Shown: positions 1-8,792 of the stretch, one piece after another
Layout of the letters: the number at the start of each line of letters is the position of its first letter
Position numbering within the stretch: position 1 is the first letter of the stretch
Assembly (NCBI RefSeq): GCF_016907895.1
Contig: NZ_JAFBCV010000002.1
Coordinates: 310,001 to 374,000 of the forward strand
Origin: Shouchella xiaoxiensis
GTDB taxonomy: Bacteria > Bacillota > Bacilli > Bacillales > Bacillaceae_D
Length of the DNA: 64,000 bases
Reading direction: 5' to 3'
Notes under the pieces: model-generated
Database searches by the model: none
Told to the model about the DNA's origin: nothing
Seen by the model: the letters and a program-made list of their open reading frames with translations, nothing else
Made by a program: the position numbers and the translations under genes

Positions 1-1
1 A

Positions 2-967
2 TCGCGTATCTGTTTAGGGGCAATGGGGTTTGGAGATCCGACTAATTGGATCCACGATTGGGTGTTACCGGAAGAAGAGAGCCGACCGATTATCAAAAAA
101 GCGCTGGATCTCGGTATTAACTTTTTCGATACAGCAAACGTTTACTCGATTGGCGAAAGTGAACGAATTCTTGGAAAAGCGCTGAAGGACTATGCGAAGC
201 GCGATGATGTTGTGCTTGCTACAAAAGTTCATTTTGGCATGCGTGGCGACGTGCCTAACAGTGGTGGTTTATCACGAAAAGAAATCATGACGGAAATAAA
301 CCACAGCTTAGAGCGGCTTGGAACAGACTACGTCGATCTGTACATCATCCACCGCTGGGATTATCATACACCAATTGAAGAAACGATGGAGGCGCTCCAC
401 GACTTAGTTAAGTCCGGTAAAGTTCGCTACATCGGGGCGAGCGCGATGTATGCATGGCAATTTCAAAAAGCGCAGTACGTTGCCGAGAAAAACGGCTGGA
501 CGAAATTTATTTCGATGCAGAACCATTATAATCTGATGTATCGCGAAGACGAACGGGAATTAATTCCGTACTGCAACGACGCAGGTGTCTCGTTAACGCC
601 TTACAGCCCGCTTGCCTCCGGTCGTCTGACGAGAGGTTTGGATGAGCAAAGTCAGCGCTCAAAAACGGACAATACCCAGAGATCGAAATACGATAAAATG
701 ATGGATGTTGACCGCGTGATTATCGACCGAGTCGCTACCCTTGCTGATAATTATAACGTGAGCAAAGACAAAATCGCCCTCGCTTGGCTGCTGCAGAAGA
801 ACGAAGTCGCTGCCCCGATCATTGGCGCTTTAAAAGAGCGCCATCTTGAAAGTGCTGTCGGTGCTCTTGATCTCAGCTTAAAGACTGACGAGCTAGCGTT
901 TCTGGAAGAACCGTACGTGCCGCATCCGGTTATTGGGGCATTGGCTGATCCGAGTAAAGCAAACTAG
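2..967 (+). CDS. Aldo/keto reductase, 5'-truncated by window edge
   Basis: NAD(P)H-dependent carbonyl reductase of the aldo/keto reductase (TIM-barrel) family, presumably cytoplasmic. The frame is open to base 2 and reads SRICLGAMGFG before the first visible Met, which is the usual AKR beta-1 segment, so the real start lies outside the window. The family tetrad is recognisable: Asp and Tyr in FFDTANVYSIGES, Lys in VLATKVHFG and His in LYIIHRWD. The C-terminal cofactor-loop region (APIIGALKERHLESA) is present. It resembles YhdN/YajO-type AKRs. The natural substrate cannot be told from sequence. A terminator follows directly, so it is the last gene of its transcript. Confidence 0.93.
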   Translation, partial: SRICLGAMGFGDPTNWIHDWVLPEEESRPIIKKALDLGINFFDTANVYSIGESERILGKALKDYAKRDDVVLATKVHFGMRGDVPNSGGLSRKEIMTEINHSLERLGTDYVDLYIIHRWDYHTPIEETMEALHDLVKSGKVRYIGASAMYAWQFQKAQYVAEKNGWTKFISMQNHYNLMYREDERELIPYCNDAGVSLTPYSPLASGRLTRGLDEQSQRSKTDNTQRSKYDKMMDVDRVIIDRVATLADNYNVSKDKIALAWLLQKNEVAAPIIGALKERHLESAVGALDLSLKTDELAFLEEPYVPHPVIGALADPSKAN

Positions 968-980
968 TATAAAGAGGGAA

Positions 981-1006
981 CGGCTTTCTGAGGAAAGTCG
1001 TTTTTT
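981..1006 (+). terminator. Rho-independent terminator after aldo/keto reductase
   Basis: An 8-bp stem (CGGCTTTC with GAAAGTCG, two G-T pairs) and a short loop are followed by six T. It starts 13 bases after the stop codon. Confidence 0.8.
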
Positions 1007-1176
1007 AATGGTGCTATTATATTGAAAAATCTGTATGTTTACATAATGGTTTGCTATAATAGGGTAGAAGAGCGTCAGAGAGCAAGCACAGCATTCAAAT
1101 AGAAGCATGTTTCACTCAGCTTGGCTCATAGACTAAAAGCATAGAACCTTAGCTGAGAAAAAAGGAGTAAAGCGAT

Positions 1177-1797
1177 ATGTCCATTTTATTAATTGGTGTT
1201 GCATTATTGCTTGGTTATTTCATTGGTTCATTAAATACAGCCGTTATCGTTGGCAAAGCTTATGGCAAAGACATTCGCAGCTATGGCAGCAAAAATGCTG
1301 GGTTAGCGAACACCTTACGTGTGCTTGGCAAGCCAGCGGCGGTGCTTGTGTTGGCTGGAGATATTGGCAAGGGAATTGTTGCCTGTTTGGTCGGTTTAGC
1401 GCTTGGTGTAACCTTCTCGTCTGGAGAAGCCGTTGATAGCATAAGCTTGTTAGCGGCAGGTGCGGGAGCCGTCATTGGTCATAATTGGCCTATTTATTTC
1501 AAGTTTAGAGGTGGGAAGGGTGCACTGACGGCGATTTCCGTTCTCTTTATGGTTGATTGGGTGATGGCGCTTCTCTGCCTTGGCTTCTTTGTCGTAATTG
1601 TGGCAGTTACGCGCTACGTCTCTTTAGGGACAATCAGCGCAACCATTTTGTTTGCAGGTTTAGCCTTTATCCCCATCTTTGCAAGCACGCTGTATTTCTA
1701 TATCTTTGCGCTCCTGCTCGCGCTCATTGTTGTCTTTAGCCACCGGCAAAATATTCAGCGACTCTTGTCAGGTACGGAGAACAAACTAAGTTTTTAA
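1177..1797 (+). CDS. plsY: Glycerol-3-phosphate acyltransferase PlsY
   Basis: Integral membrane enzyme that transfers an acyl group from acyl-phosphate to glycerol-3-phosphate, the first step of phospholipid synthesis. The 206-residue length and several hydrophobic spans fit the family. Three conserved loop motifs are visible: GSLNTAVIVGKAYGKDIRSYGSKNAGLANTL (residues about 17-47), GHNWPIYFKFRGGKGALT (about 101-118) and a C-terminal SHRQNIQRLLSGTENK. The start is supported by an AAAGGAG site 7-8 bases upstream. It stands alone here; other Bacillaceae PlsY genes often sit near topoisomerase IV genes, so this could be a second paralogue. Confidence 0.93.
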   Translation: MSILLIGVALLLGYFIGSLNTAVIVGKAYGKDIRSYGSKNAGLANTLRVLGKPAAVLVLAGDIGKGIVACLVGLALGVTFSSGEAVDSISLLAAGAGAVIGHNWPIYFKFRGGKGALTAISVLFMVDWVMALLCLGFFVVIVAVTRYVSLGTISATILFAGLAFIPIFASTLYFYIFALLLALIVVFSHRQNIQRLLSGTENKLSF

Positions 1798-2034
1798 GTT
1801 TAAGGAAAGTGAGATCGAACCATGACAAGAAAAGGATTTGGTTTAGCGGCTTGCTTGTTTTTTAAAGCTTTTTTGGCTTGACGCTGAATTGGGGCCTCCA
1901 AGCGATGTGTATAGGAAAGACTTAACTGACAGGAACGTTCCATTTTAGTTGATTCGAAGATTTTTCTGCGGGAAGACGATCTATTTAAAGTGGTCTCTTG
2001 TTGTCGTTAGTCTTTTAGGAAGGAGGTTCTTTGT

Positions 2035-2475
2035 TTGAAATTATGGAAGATTGCTTTAATAGGGAGTGCCGTTGCAGTTGTTGTATTGATTGTATGGCTT
2101 AAAGCACCGTCAACATCAACTGTCGCTGACGAAATTGAAAAGCTTCAAAATGAGCATGGCGAGATTCAGAGATTGACAATTACCCAGCATGCCCCGATTG
2201 ATAGCGAGGCGTACGATGAATATGTCGTTATTGAAGATCTAGATGTCATTTGGGAGCTATTAAATGAAGCAGCACCAACCGCTCTTCGGACAACAGATTT
2301 AGGACCATTAATTGAGTACTCTCTCCGCATTCGAACGACAGACCGCACGTCCTACATTACGCTTTACGATGAGGGGCTTAGTATGTTGGGGACACATTTT
2401 AAAATTGAGGGGGAGAATTTGTTTGTTGCGGCAATTGAACAAAGGGATTTTGACTGGATTGAAGATGCACGCTAA
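2035..2475 (+). CDS. Hypothetical single-pass membrane protein
   Basis: A 146-residue protein with an N-terminal hydrophobic segment (residues about 5-24) and a soluble, acidic extracytoplasmic domain. The start is TTG: an AGGAGG site lies 8 bases upstream (2021-2026) and there is no in-frame ATG nearby. I do not recognise a family. The layout (membrane anchor plus a roughly 110-residue alpha/beta domain) resembles many small envelope proteins of Bacillus. It is the last gene before a terminator shared with the convergent puc genes. Confidence 0.7.
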   Translation: MKLWKIALIGSAVAVVVLIVWLKAPSTSTVADEIEKLQNEHGEIQRLTITQHAPIDSEAYDEYVVIEDLDVIWELLNEAAPTALRTTDLGPLIEYSLRIRTTDRTSYITLYDEGLSMLGTHFKIEGENLFVAAIEQRDFDWIEDAR

Positions 2476-2482
2476 ATCAAAC

Positions 2483-2515
2483 AAGGCACTCATCGAATAA
2501 ATGAGTGCCTTTTCT
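2483..2515 (+). terminator. Terminator between convergent genes
   Basis: An 11-bp stem (AAGGCACTCAT pairing with ATGAGTGCCTT) with a 7-base loop and a T-rich tail. It lies between the stop codons of the 2035-2475 gene and the minus-strand pucG, so it may serve both directions. Confidence 0.8.
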
Positions 2516-2520
2516 TACTC

Positions 2521-3732
2521 TTACGCTTCATAATACCTAAGCGCCGCTTGAACCCCTTTTCCGCTCTCGATCGCTGCGCCCTGAAACAACAGCGTGGCTT
2601 CTAGTGCTGAGAGGGCGAACAAGATATTCTCTTTGCGGCAGCTGTAGCCCATCGAGCCGATGCGCCAGATTTTGCCGTGAAGAGGACCAAAGGAGCTGGC
2701 TATTTCGACACCGAAGTGCGTCAGCATAAAGGAGCGAACCGCATCTGCATCGATCTCGTTAGGTACGGTGACGCAGGTGACGACGGGTAATTTCTGCTCG
2801 TGCTCGACGTATAGTTCGAGCCCCATTGCTTTAATGCCGGCGATAAGGGCTTTTTCGTGATAGATGTGGCGCTCGAATCTTGATTGCAATCCTTCTTCAA
2901 GCAGGACGCGCAGGCCTTCGTGCAGACCATAAATCATGGATGTTGCTTCGGTATGATGATTCAGGCGGCGCGGGCTCCAGTAGTCTTGCAGCTGACTTAA
3001 GTCAAAGTAGTTGCTGCGGATGATGGTCGATTCTGGTTGGGTTTGGTCCTGTTCCGTTGCTATTCCGCGCTCCACTTTTTTACGGCGATTGATTACGGCT
3101 TCTGCCCGGCTGTTGTAGGTAATTGGCGCCATGCCGGAGGGAACCGACAGGCATTTCTGCGTGCCGCCAATCGCTGCGTCAACAAACCAGTCATCGACTT
3201 TAAATTCAACGCCGCCAATCGTCGCAACGGCATCAACTACAAACAAGACATCTTCGTCTCGGCAGGCGCGCCCGATCCTTTCGAGCGGCATCAAGCAGCC
3301 AGTTGACGTCTCTCCGTGAACACAGGCAAGAATTTTTGGCTGGACTTTCTTAAATTCGGCAATAACCTTATCCTCGCTAAAAACCGTGCCCCATTCGCAT
3401 TCAATTGTGTGGACCTCGGCTTCAAGCCGCTCGCAAATCTCCACGAGCAAATGACCGAAGCGACCGTAAATGGGGACAAAGACACGGTCGCCCGGCTCAA
3501 TTAAGCTCGTTAAAACCGCTTCTAAGCCAGAGCGGGATGTTCCATCAATTGGGTAAGCCCAGTGGTTGTTTGTTTGAAACAGCTTGCGCAACATTGCCAT
3601 CGTTTCGTTCATCATTTCCGTAAATGCTGGATCAAATTGACCAAGAATCGGGGCGCTCATTGCCCGGAGAACGCGAGGTTCTGCTTCAACCGGGCCAGGG
3701 GTCATAATCGTGCGTTTGGCTATCTGGCTCAT
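2521..3732 (-). CDS. pucG: (S)-ureidoglycine--glyoxylate aminotransferase
   Basis: PLP-dependent class V aminotransferase that moves the amino group of (S)-ureidoglycine to glyoxylate, giving oxalurate and glycine in allantoin catabolism. At 403 residues it has normal family length. The N-terminal TPGPVE motif, the VVDAVATIGG strand with Asp167 and the PLP-lysine region GGTQKCLSVPSG (Lys193) are visible. It lies 12 bases downstream of allantoate amidohydrolase on the same strand, and an AGGAGA site precedes the ATG. The two proteins act consecutively. A serine- or alanine-glyoxylate aminotransferase is the alternative reading, but context strongly favours PucG. Confidence 0.93.
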   Translation of the reverse strand: MSQIAKRTIMTPGPVEAEPRVLRAMSAPILGQFDPAFTEMMNETMAMLRKLFQTNNHWAYPIDGTSRSGLEAVLTSLIEPGDRVFVPIYGRFGHLLVEICERLEAEVHTIECEWGTVFSEDKVIAEFKKVQPKILACVHGETSTGCLMPLERIGRACRDEDVLFVVDAVATIGGVEFKVDDWFVDAAIGGTQKCLSVPSGMAPITYNSRAEAVINRRKKVERGIATEQDQTQPESTIIRSNYFDLSQLQDYWSPRRLNHHTEATSMIYGLHEGLRVLLEEGLQSRFERHIYHEKALIAGIKAMGLELYVEHEQKLPVVTCVTVPNEIDADAVRSFMLTHFGVEIASSFGPLHGKIWRIGSMGYSCRKENILFALSALEATLLFQGAAIESGKGVQAALRYYEA

Positions 3733-3744
3733 CTTGTTCTCTCC

Positions 3745-4986
3745 TTACGTATAGGCTAGTTCATAAATGACTTGTTTGAGCGCGTCAACGCCGATTTGTA
3801 AGTCTTCCGGCTTGGTATATTCGTGGGGTGAATGGCTGATGCCGTTCTTGCTCGGCACGAATAACAAGCAGGTTGGGACGACGGAGCCGAGAATTTGGGC
3901 ATCATGACCGGCACCACTGTACATATAGCGGCTCTTTAATCCTTTTGCCTGAGCGTGCTCGTAGGCGCGTGCTGCTAGTTTTTCTGACATCGCTACTGGA
4001 GCAACATCGGAATAATGATTGACGGCAATATCAACGTCAGCGGTGCGGAGCTGATCAACAAAGCCATTGATCTTGCTGTGGTACGTTACGAGTGCTTCCT
4101 TACTAGGGTGACGAACGTCGAGGGTAAACGTCACTTTCCCTGGAATCACATTTGGTGTGTTTGGTTCGACCATCATTTGACCGACCGTTGCGACAAAAGA
4201 GACATCGGTTTTGCGGCCCGTCTCAATCAGCTTATGAATGAGCTCGGTTGCGACAGCCATCGCGTCACGGCGCTTATGCATCGGTGTTGTTCCTGCGTGA
4301 TTGCTTTCCCCAGTCACGGTGAAAATAAAGCGTTTTTGCCCGACAATTCCTTTGACGATACCGAGAGACTCACCAGCATCAGCAAGAATGGCTCCTTGTT
4401 CAATGTGGAGCTCGACAAAGGCGCCAATATCGGTACGCTCTGCTGGAAGATAGTCGCCTTGACCAAAGCCGTACTGGGCCTTCGCCTCTGTAAAAGCTGT
4501 GCCATCGGCGGCTAATACATCGCTGTAGTCTTTGCCGGTATGAATGCCTGTGACGCTGCCAGAACCCCAGAAGTTTAGGGGAAAGCGACTGCCTTCTTCT
4601 TCGCAGAAAGAGACGACGTCAATCGTTTTTTGCGGCTGTCCGTGTTCTTCCAATAGTTCGGAGACCGCGAGTAGACTGGCAAGAACCCCGTATGTGCCAT
4701 CGTATTTGCCACCGTTTATAACGGTATCAATATGCGAACCAGTTAATATGACGGGTTCTGCAGCTGCTTTTCCTTCCGCCCGCCCGTAAACATTGCCGCT
4801 ATCATCAAAAAACGTTTTGAGCTGATGAGTTTGAAACAAATCGCTGATTTCCTGCTGGGCTTTGAACCAATCAGATGTGTAAAGAAGGCGGGTAACCCCA
4901 CCGTCTGAAGTTTTGCCGATTTGGGCCATTTGCTCAATAAGCGTTGTAATCGCCGAAAGCGTTTGTTGGTTGTTTGTCATGTTCAT
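3745..4986 (-). CDS. pucF: Allantoate amidohydrolase
   Basis: Metal-dependent M20-family amidohydrolase that converts allantoate to ureidoglycine, CO2 and ammonia. It has the signature GSHIDTV, the metal-binding EEEGSRF, the dimerisation-domain HAGTTPM loop and a C-terminal SGAGHDAQ segment. An ATG occurs at 5004 without a ribosome site. A GAGG at 4992-4995 points instead to the cluster of Met codons at 4989, 4986 and 4980; I chose 4986 (413 residues). Ureidopropionase or hydantoinase-type carbamoylases are relatives, but the neighbouring pucG, pucR and allantoinase settle the role. It is transcribed with pucG and is divergent from pucR. Confidence 0.93.
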   Translation of the reverse strand: MNMTNNQQTLSAITTLIEQMAQIGKTSDGGVTRLLYTSDWFKAQQEISDLFQTHQLKTFFDDSGNVYGRAEGKAAAEPVILTGSHIDTVINGGKYDGTYGVLASLLAVSELLEEHGQPQKTIDVVSFCEEEGSRFPLNFWGSGSVTGIHTGKDYSDVLAADGTAFTEAKAQYGFGQGDYLPAERTDIGAFVELHIEQGAILADAGESLGIVKGIVGQKRFIFTVTGESNHAGTTPMHKRRDAMAVATELIHKLIETGRKTDVSFVATVGQMMVEPNTPNVIPGKVTFTLDVRHPSKEALVTYHSKINGFVDQLRTADVDIAVNHYSDVAPVAMSEKLAARAYEHAQAKGLKSRYMYSGAGHDAQILGSVVPTCLLFVPSKNGISHSPHEYTKPEDLQIGVDALKQVIYELAYT

Positions 4987-5050
4987 CATCGCCTCGCTTT
5001 TCATTTAAGTCTGAAAATTTACAGTTGAATTGATCTCACATTGAGTGTAC

Positions 5051-5063
5051 GGTTAAACTAACC
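5051..5063. promoter_or_regulatory. Candidate PucR operator between pucF and pucR
   Basis: GGTTA-AAC-TAACC is a perfect inverted repeat in the 150-bp divergent region. An 11-of-13 match (AGCTAAACTAACC) occurs at 8709-8721 in front of the yfcC-pucH operon. The recurrence in front of both puc transcription units suggests a binding site for PucR. It is not a good match to the B. subtilis PucR box as I recall it. Confidence 0.45.
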
Positions 5064-5136
5064 TTTTTTCATTGGAACATTTGTGCTTTTTTGATTAAAT
5101 CATTGTACATAGTAACTAACGAATGGAGGCAGTACG

Positions 5137-6762
5137 GTGGAAATGGATCAATTCTTACAGTTGCCTGATTTAAAACGAGCAACGGTGTTGGCAGGGGAGA
5201 AGGGACGCAGACGCATTATCGGCAACGTAAAAATGATGGATGCTCCGGATATCCTTCACTATTTAACAAAGGATGACCTCCTTATTACAACAGCTTATCA
5301 TTATGTAGACAAACCGGAAACCTTGCTTGCGCTTGTAAAGGCGATGAACGAAATGGGCTGTGCGGGTCTTGGCATTAAGCAGGAACGTTTTTTAAGCAGG
5401 ACACCGGAGCTAGTCCTAGCGTATGCAGAAGCGCATCACTTTCCGATTATTGCCCTGCCCGAGCATCTTGGTTTAAGTGATATTGCCAATCGAGTATTAA
5501 GTCACATTCTTGATCAGCGAACGGATGAATTGAAGATGGCTCTTGAGACGCATCGGACGTTCTCCAATCACATCGTGAGCGGTAAAGGGCTCGCTCATTT
5601 AGTCGAGAACGTCGCGCAACTGGTGAATGCGCCTGTATTGTTAATGAACGAGCGCTGTCAGTTGCTTATTTCGTCCAATACCGCAAGTCCTGTTGTCAAC
5701 GGAATGGAGTATTTGTACCGGATGGGTTATGTTTTTTTTACAAATGGGAGCCGCTATACAAGCTTTACACTGTTGATGAAGCAACCGAAAACGATTACCG
5801 TTTTTCCCGTTTATATCGATAAAGCGAAGAAAAGCTTGCTCACGATTCTCGGTTCGTTACCTGAAAATGCCCACCAATCCGTGCTGTTAATCGAACAAGC
5901 AACCAACGTCATTGCGTTTGAATTAATGAAGGAAAATGCCTTGAATCAATATACGCGTCGGGCAAAAAATGAATTTTTTCTGCATTATCTAAACGGCGAC
6001 TTTTCAACAAAAGAAGAAACAATCAATCGGGCAAAAGAATTCGGTCTGCCAAATGAGCGACCGTATATATGCGTGGTTGGACGGTTGGATCAAGAGGAAA
6101 AGGGGCTGGGCTTTAAGGACAATCAAATCGAAATGGAGAAAGTATTTGATTTTGTCGAAGAGGAGCTGACGATTTTTCCGTTTCGCTCTCATTTATTTCT
6201 GAAAGGCGAGCAGTGCTCTATTTTGTTAGAGGGGGAGGCGGAAGACACGGTCGGAGAGTCGCTGCAGTCAGCTGAACTAGCACTTGAAATGATTCAGGAT
6301 CACGTTGTTCGTCAGTTTAACCGTTCGCTTTCGTTTGGAATCAGCCATCTATGCCGAGAATTTTTTGATGTACGCGAAGCCCATGAAGAAGCAGTAAATG
6401 CCCTTCATTCTGGTCGAATGTCAGGGAACAGACAATTTATTCAAACCTATCAAGCCAAAGACTTAGCGAAGCTGTTACGTATGATTCCCCGGGAAGACCT
6501 CCGGGAATTTTACCACTATAATTTGAAGAAACTGACGGATCCGAGCGTCAGTGAAATGGCGCTGATGCAGACGCTCGCCGTTTATTTAGAAACGCACTGT
6601 CAAATTTCAGAGACGGCAAAACGCTTGTATGTTCACCGCAATACCATTATTTATCGGCTTGAAAAAATTGAAGAGCTGCTCGGTAAAAGCATCAAAGACC
6701 CGGACACGACGCTCCATCTGCGGCTCGCACTCCGTATCCAGCAAACGCTTGAGCTTTCCTGA
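5137..6762 (+). CDS. pucR: Purine catabolism transcriptional activator PucR
   Basis: Transcription factor that activates purine/allantoin catabolic genes. The 541-residue protein has the N-terminal PucR domain (residues about 5-125, with LLITTAYHYVD and ALPEHLGLSDIANRVL), a central GAF-like/GGDEF-like sensing region and a C-terminal CdaR-type helix-turn-helix. The last reads YLETHCQISETAKRLYVHRN followed by TIIYRLEKIEELLG. The GTG start is preferred because GGAGG (5124-5128) lies 8 bases upstream; the next in-frame ATG is 6 bases later. It is divergent from pucFG and convergent with nsrR. The effector is probably allantoin or a derivative, by analogy. Confidence 0.92.
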   Translation: MEMDQFLQLPDLKRATVLAGEKGRRRIIGNVKMMDAPDILHYLTKDDLLITTAYHYVDKPETLLALVKAMNEMGCAGLGIKQERFLSRTPELVLAYAEAHHFPIIALPEHLGLSDIANRVLSHILDQRTDELKMALETHRTFSNHIVSGKGLAHLVENVAQLVNAPVLLMNERCQLLISSNTASPVVNGMEYLYRMGYVFFTNGSRYTSFTLLMKQPKTITVFPVYIDKAKKSLLTILGSLPENAHQSVLLIEQATNVIAFELMKENALNQYTRRAKNEFFLHYLNGDFSTKEETINRAKEFGLPNERPYICVVGRLDQEEKGLGFKDNQIEMEKVFDFVEEELTIFPFRSHLFLKGEQCSILLEGEAEDTVGESLQSAELALEMIQDHVVRQFNRSLSFGISHLCREFFDVREAHEEAVNALHSGRMSGNRQFIQTYQAKDLAKLLRMIPREDLREFYHYNLKKLTDPSVSEMALMQTLAVYLETHCQISETAKRLYVHRNTIIYRLEKIEELLGKSIKDPDTTLHLRLALRIQQTLELS

Positions 6763-6768
6763 CCGCTC

Positions 6769-7212
6769 TCAAACGCGGGACTGTTCAAGCAGTTCCAGTA
6801 AAGGAGCTGGGTTCTGCACAACATCGTGAAGCGTATAACGATCAAGTACATCTAGATAGGCATTCGTGGCATCAGCAAGGATGTGCTTTAAGCTGCAAGC
6901 CGGCGTAATCACGCAAGTATTGCGAGCGGGGTCGAAGCACTCGACCATATAAAAATCATCCTCTGTTTCACGAACGACCGTGCCAATGTTAATCTCTAGC
7001 GGGGCTTTGGCCAGCTTTAGTCCGCCGTTTCGACCACGTGTGTTGAGTAAATAACCTGCTTTTCCTAATTGGTGGACAACTTTTGCTAAATGGTTTTTGG
7101 AAATGGAATAGGTATTGGCAATCTCGTGAATCTTAATGAGCTTTGATTGATCCTGCAAGGCTAGAAAAATCAATACACGTAAAGAGTAGTCCGTATAGCT
7201 TGTTAGTTTCAT
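6769..7212 (-). CDS. nsrR: Nitric oxide-sensing Rrf2 repressor NsrR
   Basis: Iron-sulfur repressor that senses nitric oxide and controls the flavohaemoglobin gene. The winged helix-turn-helix (TSYTDYSLRVLIFLAL through RNGGLKLAK) is followed by three cysteines at 92, 100 and 106 (ECFDPARNTCVITPAC), the cluster ligands of NsrR-type Rrf2 proteins. The start at 7212 gives 147 residues, the normal size, with a GAGG site a few bases upstream; the frame extends further but without support. It is divergent from hmp, its classical target. I found no convincing NsrR palindrome in the gap. Confidence 0.92.
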   Translation of the reverse strand: MKLTSYTDYSLRVLIFLALQDQSKLIKIHEIANTYSISKNHLAKVVHQLGKAGYLLNTRGRNGGLKLAKAPLEINIGTVVRETEDDFYMVECFDPARNTCVITPACSLKHILADATNAYLDVLDRYTLHDVVQNPAPLLELLEQSRV

Positions 7213-7359
7213 CGTTGACCTCGCTTCATAGATAGTAATGAGAGCCAGATTTACATACTTGTTCATTAAATCTTCTAAGTCAGCTCTCACTCTCTACTTC
7301 TATCATCGGTCTTTTATGCTTTACACTTAAATAGATTCAAACATTGAGGAGGAAAACGG

Positions 7360-8529
7360 ATGTTAGGGCAAGAAACGATCAAAACGATTAAAGCAACGGC
7401 GCCCGTTTTAGCGGAACACGGGCTGGCCATTACAACGCATTTTTACACGCTTTTATTGGAGCAGCACCCCGAGCTATGGCATGTTTTTAACCATGCAAAT
7501 CAGAAAAGAGGCATCCAGCAACAGGCCTTAGCAGACTCGCTCTATGCGGCGGCCGTTCATATTGAACAGCTGGAAGTCATTGTTCCTGTTGTGAAAAAAA
7601 TTGCGCATAAGCACCGGAGCATTGGTGTACAAGCCGAGCATTATCCGATTGTTGGTGACTATTTGCTCAAGACGATGAAGGATGTCTTAAAAGAGGATGC
7701 AACAGACTCGATTCTCACGGCGTGGGAAGAAGCCTATGGTGTGATCGCCAAGCTTTTTATCGAGACGGAGGCTAATCTGTATGCTGAAGCTGGTTGGAAA
7801 GACGATCAACCACTTGTCGTCACGAAAAAAGTTCAGGAAAGCAGCGACATCACATCGATCTATTTACAAAGAGCTGATGGAAAAGAACTGCCGCCCTTTA
7901 CTTCGGGTCAATACATAAGCGTAAAACGAAACGTCCAAGGCTATGACCAAATTCGGCAATATAGCTTGACGAGTGTACCGACCGAAAACGAGTACCGAAT
8001 CAGTGTCAAAGCAGAACAAGGCGGACTTCTCTCGAATCTGCTTCAATCAGAGCTACGCGTTGGTGAAACCATTCTGGCGAGTGCGCCTGCTGGAACTTTT
8101 ACATATAGCAAATCAAGCAACTCACCGCTGCTTTTTATTAGTGGGGGATCAGGCATTACGCCGTTTGTCTCAATGATTAAAACACTGGAGCTTGAGAGGC
8201 CTGAGCGAGCAGTTTATCTTGTCCACGCAACAAGAAACAGTGAGACTCATGCTTTTAAACAGGAGATCGATACGATCGTTAAAAACAATGAAAAGATCGA
8301 GAGCACAACGATTTATCGTTCCCCACTTGCAACGGATCGCTTTGATTACCAAGGAGAGATTCATGTAGACATGCTTCAACCTGTCTTGCTAAAGGCAAAA
8401 GAAGCGTCCATATACATCAGCGGCTCCCGTACATTTGTGCAAGAGGTTTATGCGCTTTTAACAACATATGGTGTGAACAGCGACCAAATTCAGTTTGAAA
8501 GCTTTGAACCAGCACTTGCGTTGTCTTAA
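7360..8529 (+). CDS. hmp: Flavohaemoglobin, nitric oxide dioxygenase
   Basis: Detoxifies nitric oxide to nitrate using NAD(P)H, FAD, haem and oxygen. The 389-residue protein has an N-terminal globin domain (residues 1-140; Tyr in HFYTLLLEQHPEL, and the proximal-His helix around KIAHKHRSIGVQ). A ferredoxin-reductase module follows, with the FAD motif RQYSLTS and the NAD-binding segment FISGGSGITPF. A GAGGAGG site lies just upstream of the ATG. It is divergent from nsrR, which should repress it when no nitric oxide is present. It interrupts the allantoin island without an obvious metabolic link to it. Confidence 0.95.
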   Translation: MLGQETIKTIKATAPVLAEHGLAITTHFYTLLLEQHPELWHVFNHANQKRGIQQQALADSLYAAAVHIEQLEVIVPVVKKIAHKHRSIGVQAEHYPIVGDYLLKTMKDVLKEDATDSILTAWEEAYGVIAKLFIETEANLYAEAGWKDDQPLVVTKKVQESSDITSIYLQRADGKELPPFTSGQYISVKRNVQGYDQIRQYSLTSVPTENEYRISVKAEQGGLLSNLLQSELRVGETILASAPAGTFTYSKSSNSPLLFISGGSGITPFVSMIKTLELERPERAVYLVHATRNSETHAFKQEIDTIVKNNEKIESTTIYRSPLATDRFDYQGEIHVDMLQPVLLKAKEASIYISGSRTFVQEVYALLTTYGVNSDQIQFESFEPALALS

Positions 8530-8538
8530 ACGAGCTGT

Positions 8539-8577
8539 GCAGAAATCGGAAGGCGCATGTCGCCTCCGAGTTTCTGC
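8539..8577 (+). terminator. Hairpin downstream of hmp
   Basis: A long imperfect stem (GCAGAAA with TTTCTGC, and an inner AGGCG/CGCCT) begins 10 bases after the hmp stop. It lacks a clear T-tract, so it may be a weak terminator or an mRNA-stabilising hairpin. Confidence 0.5.
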
Positions 8578-8642
8578 TTAAAAACGATTGTCAGATTCTT
8601 TCTAACGGATCGCGCGAATAAAAGCTGAAGCTTTACGCTTGA

Positions 8643-8728
8643 TTGGCTAGCATCAATTGAACTGACCCTATTTTTTAGTCAACTTGGCTAATTGATCTTT
8701 CTCTTTTTAGCTAAACTAACCAATGTAT
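8643..8728. promoter_or_regulatory. Cluster of PucR-box-like sites upstream of yfcC-pucH
   Basis: Three TTGGYTAR elements lie within 86 bp: 8643-8650 (+), 8684-8691 (+) and 8716-8723 (-). The minus-strand site 8716-8728 matches the published B. subtilis PucR box, as I recall it (WWWCNTTGGTTAA), at 12 of 13 positions. The operon is therefore probably activated by PucR. Confidence 0.55.
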
Positions 8729-8792
8729 CTCACCAACCGCGCCAGTAAGATGGTCACATAAATGACAAAGCGAAAGAGTGAGGGATCAAGCG

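Noticed and set aside
1822-1881. A 19-codon frame (MTRKGFGLAACLFFKAFLA) with a purine-rich site upstream, between plsY and the 2035 gene
   Set aside because: Too short, with no terminator and no continuation in frame; possibly a remnant of a signal-peptide gene, but not supportable.
7213-7359. NsrR operator between nsrR and hmp
   Set aside because: I looked for a palindrome of the ATGYATTTnAAATRCAT type and found only weak AT-rich half-sites, so no site is claimed.
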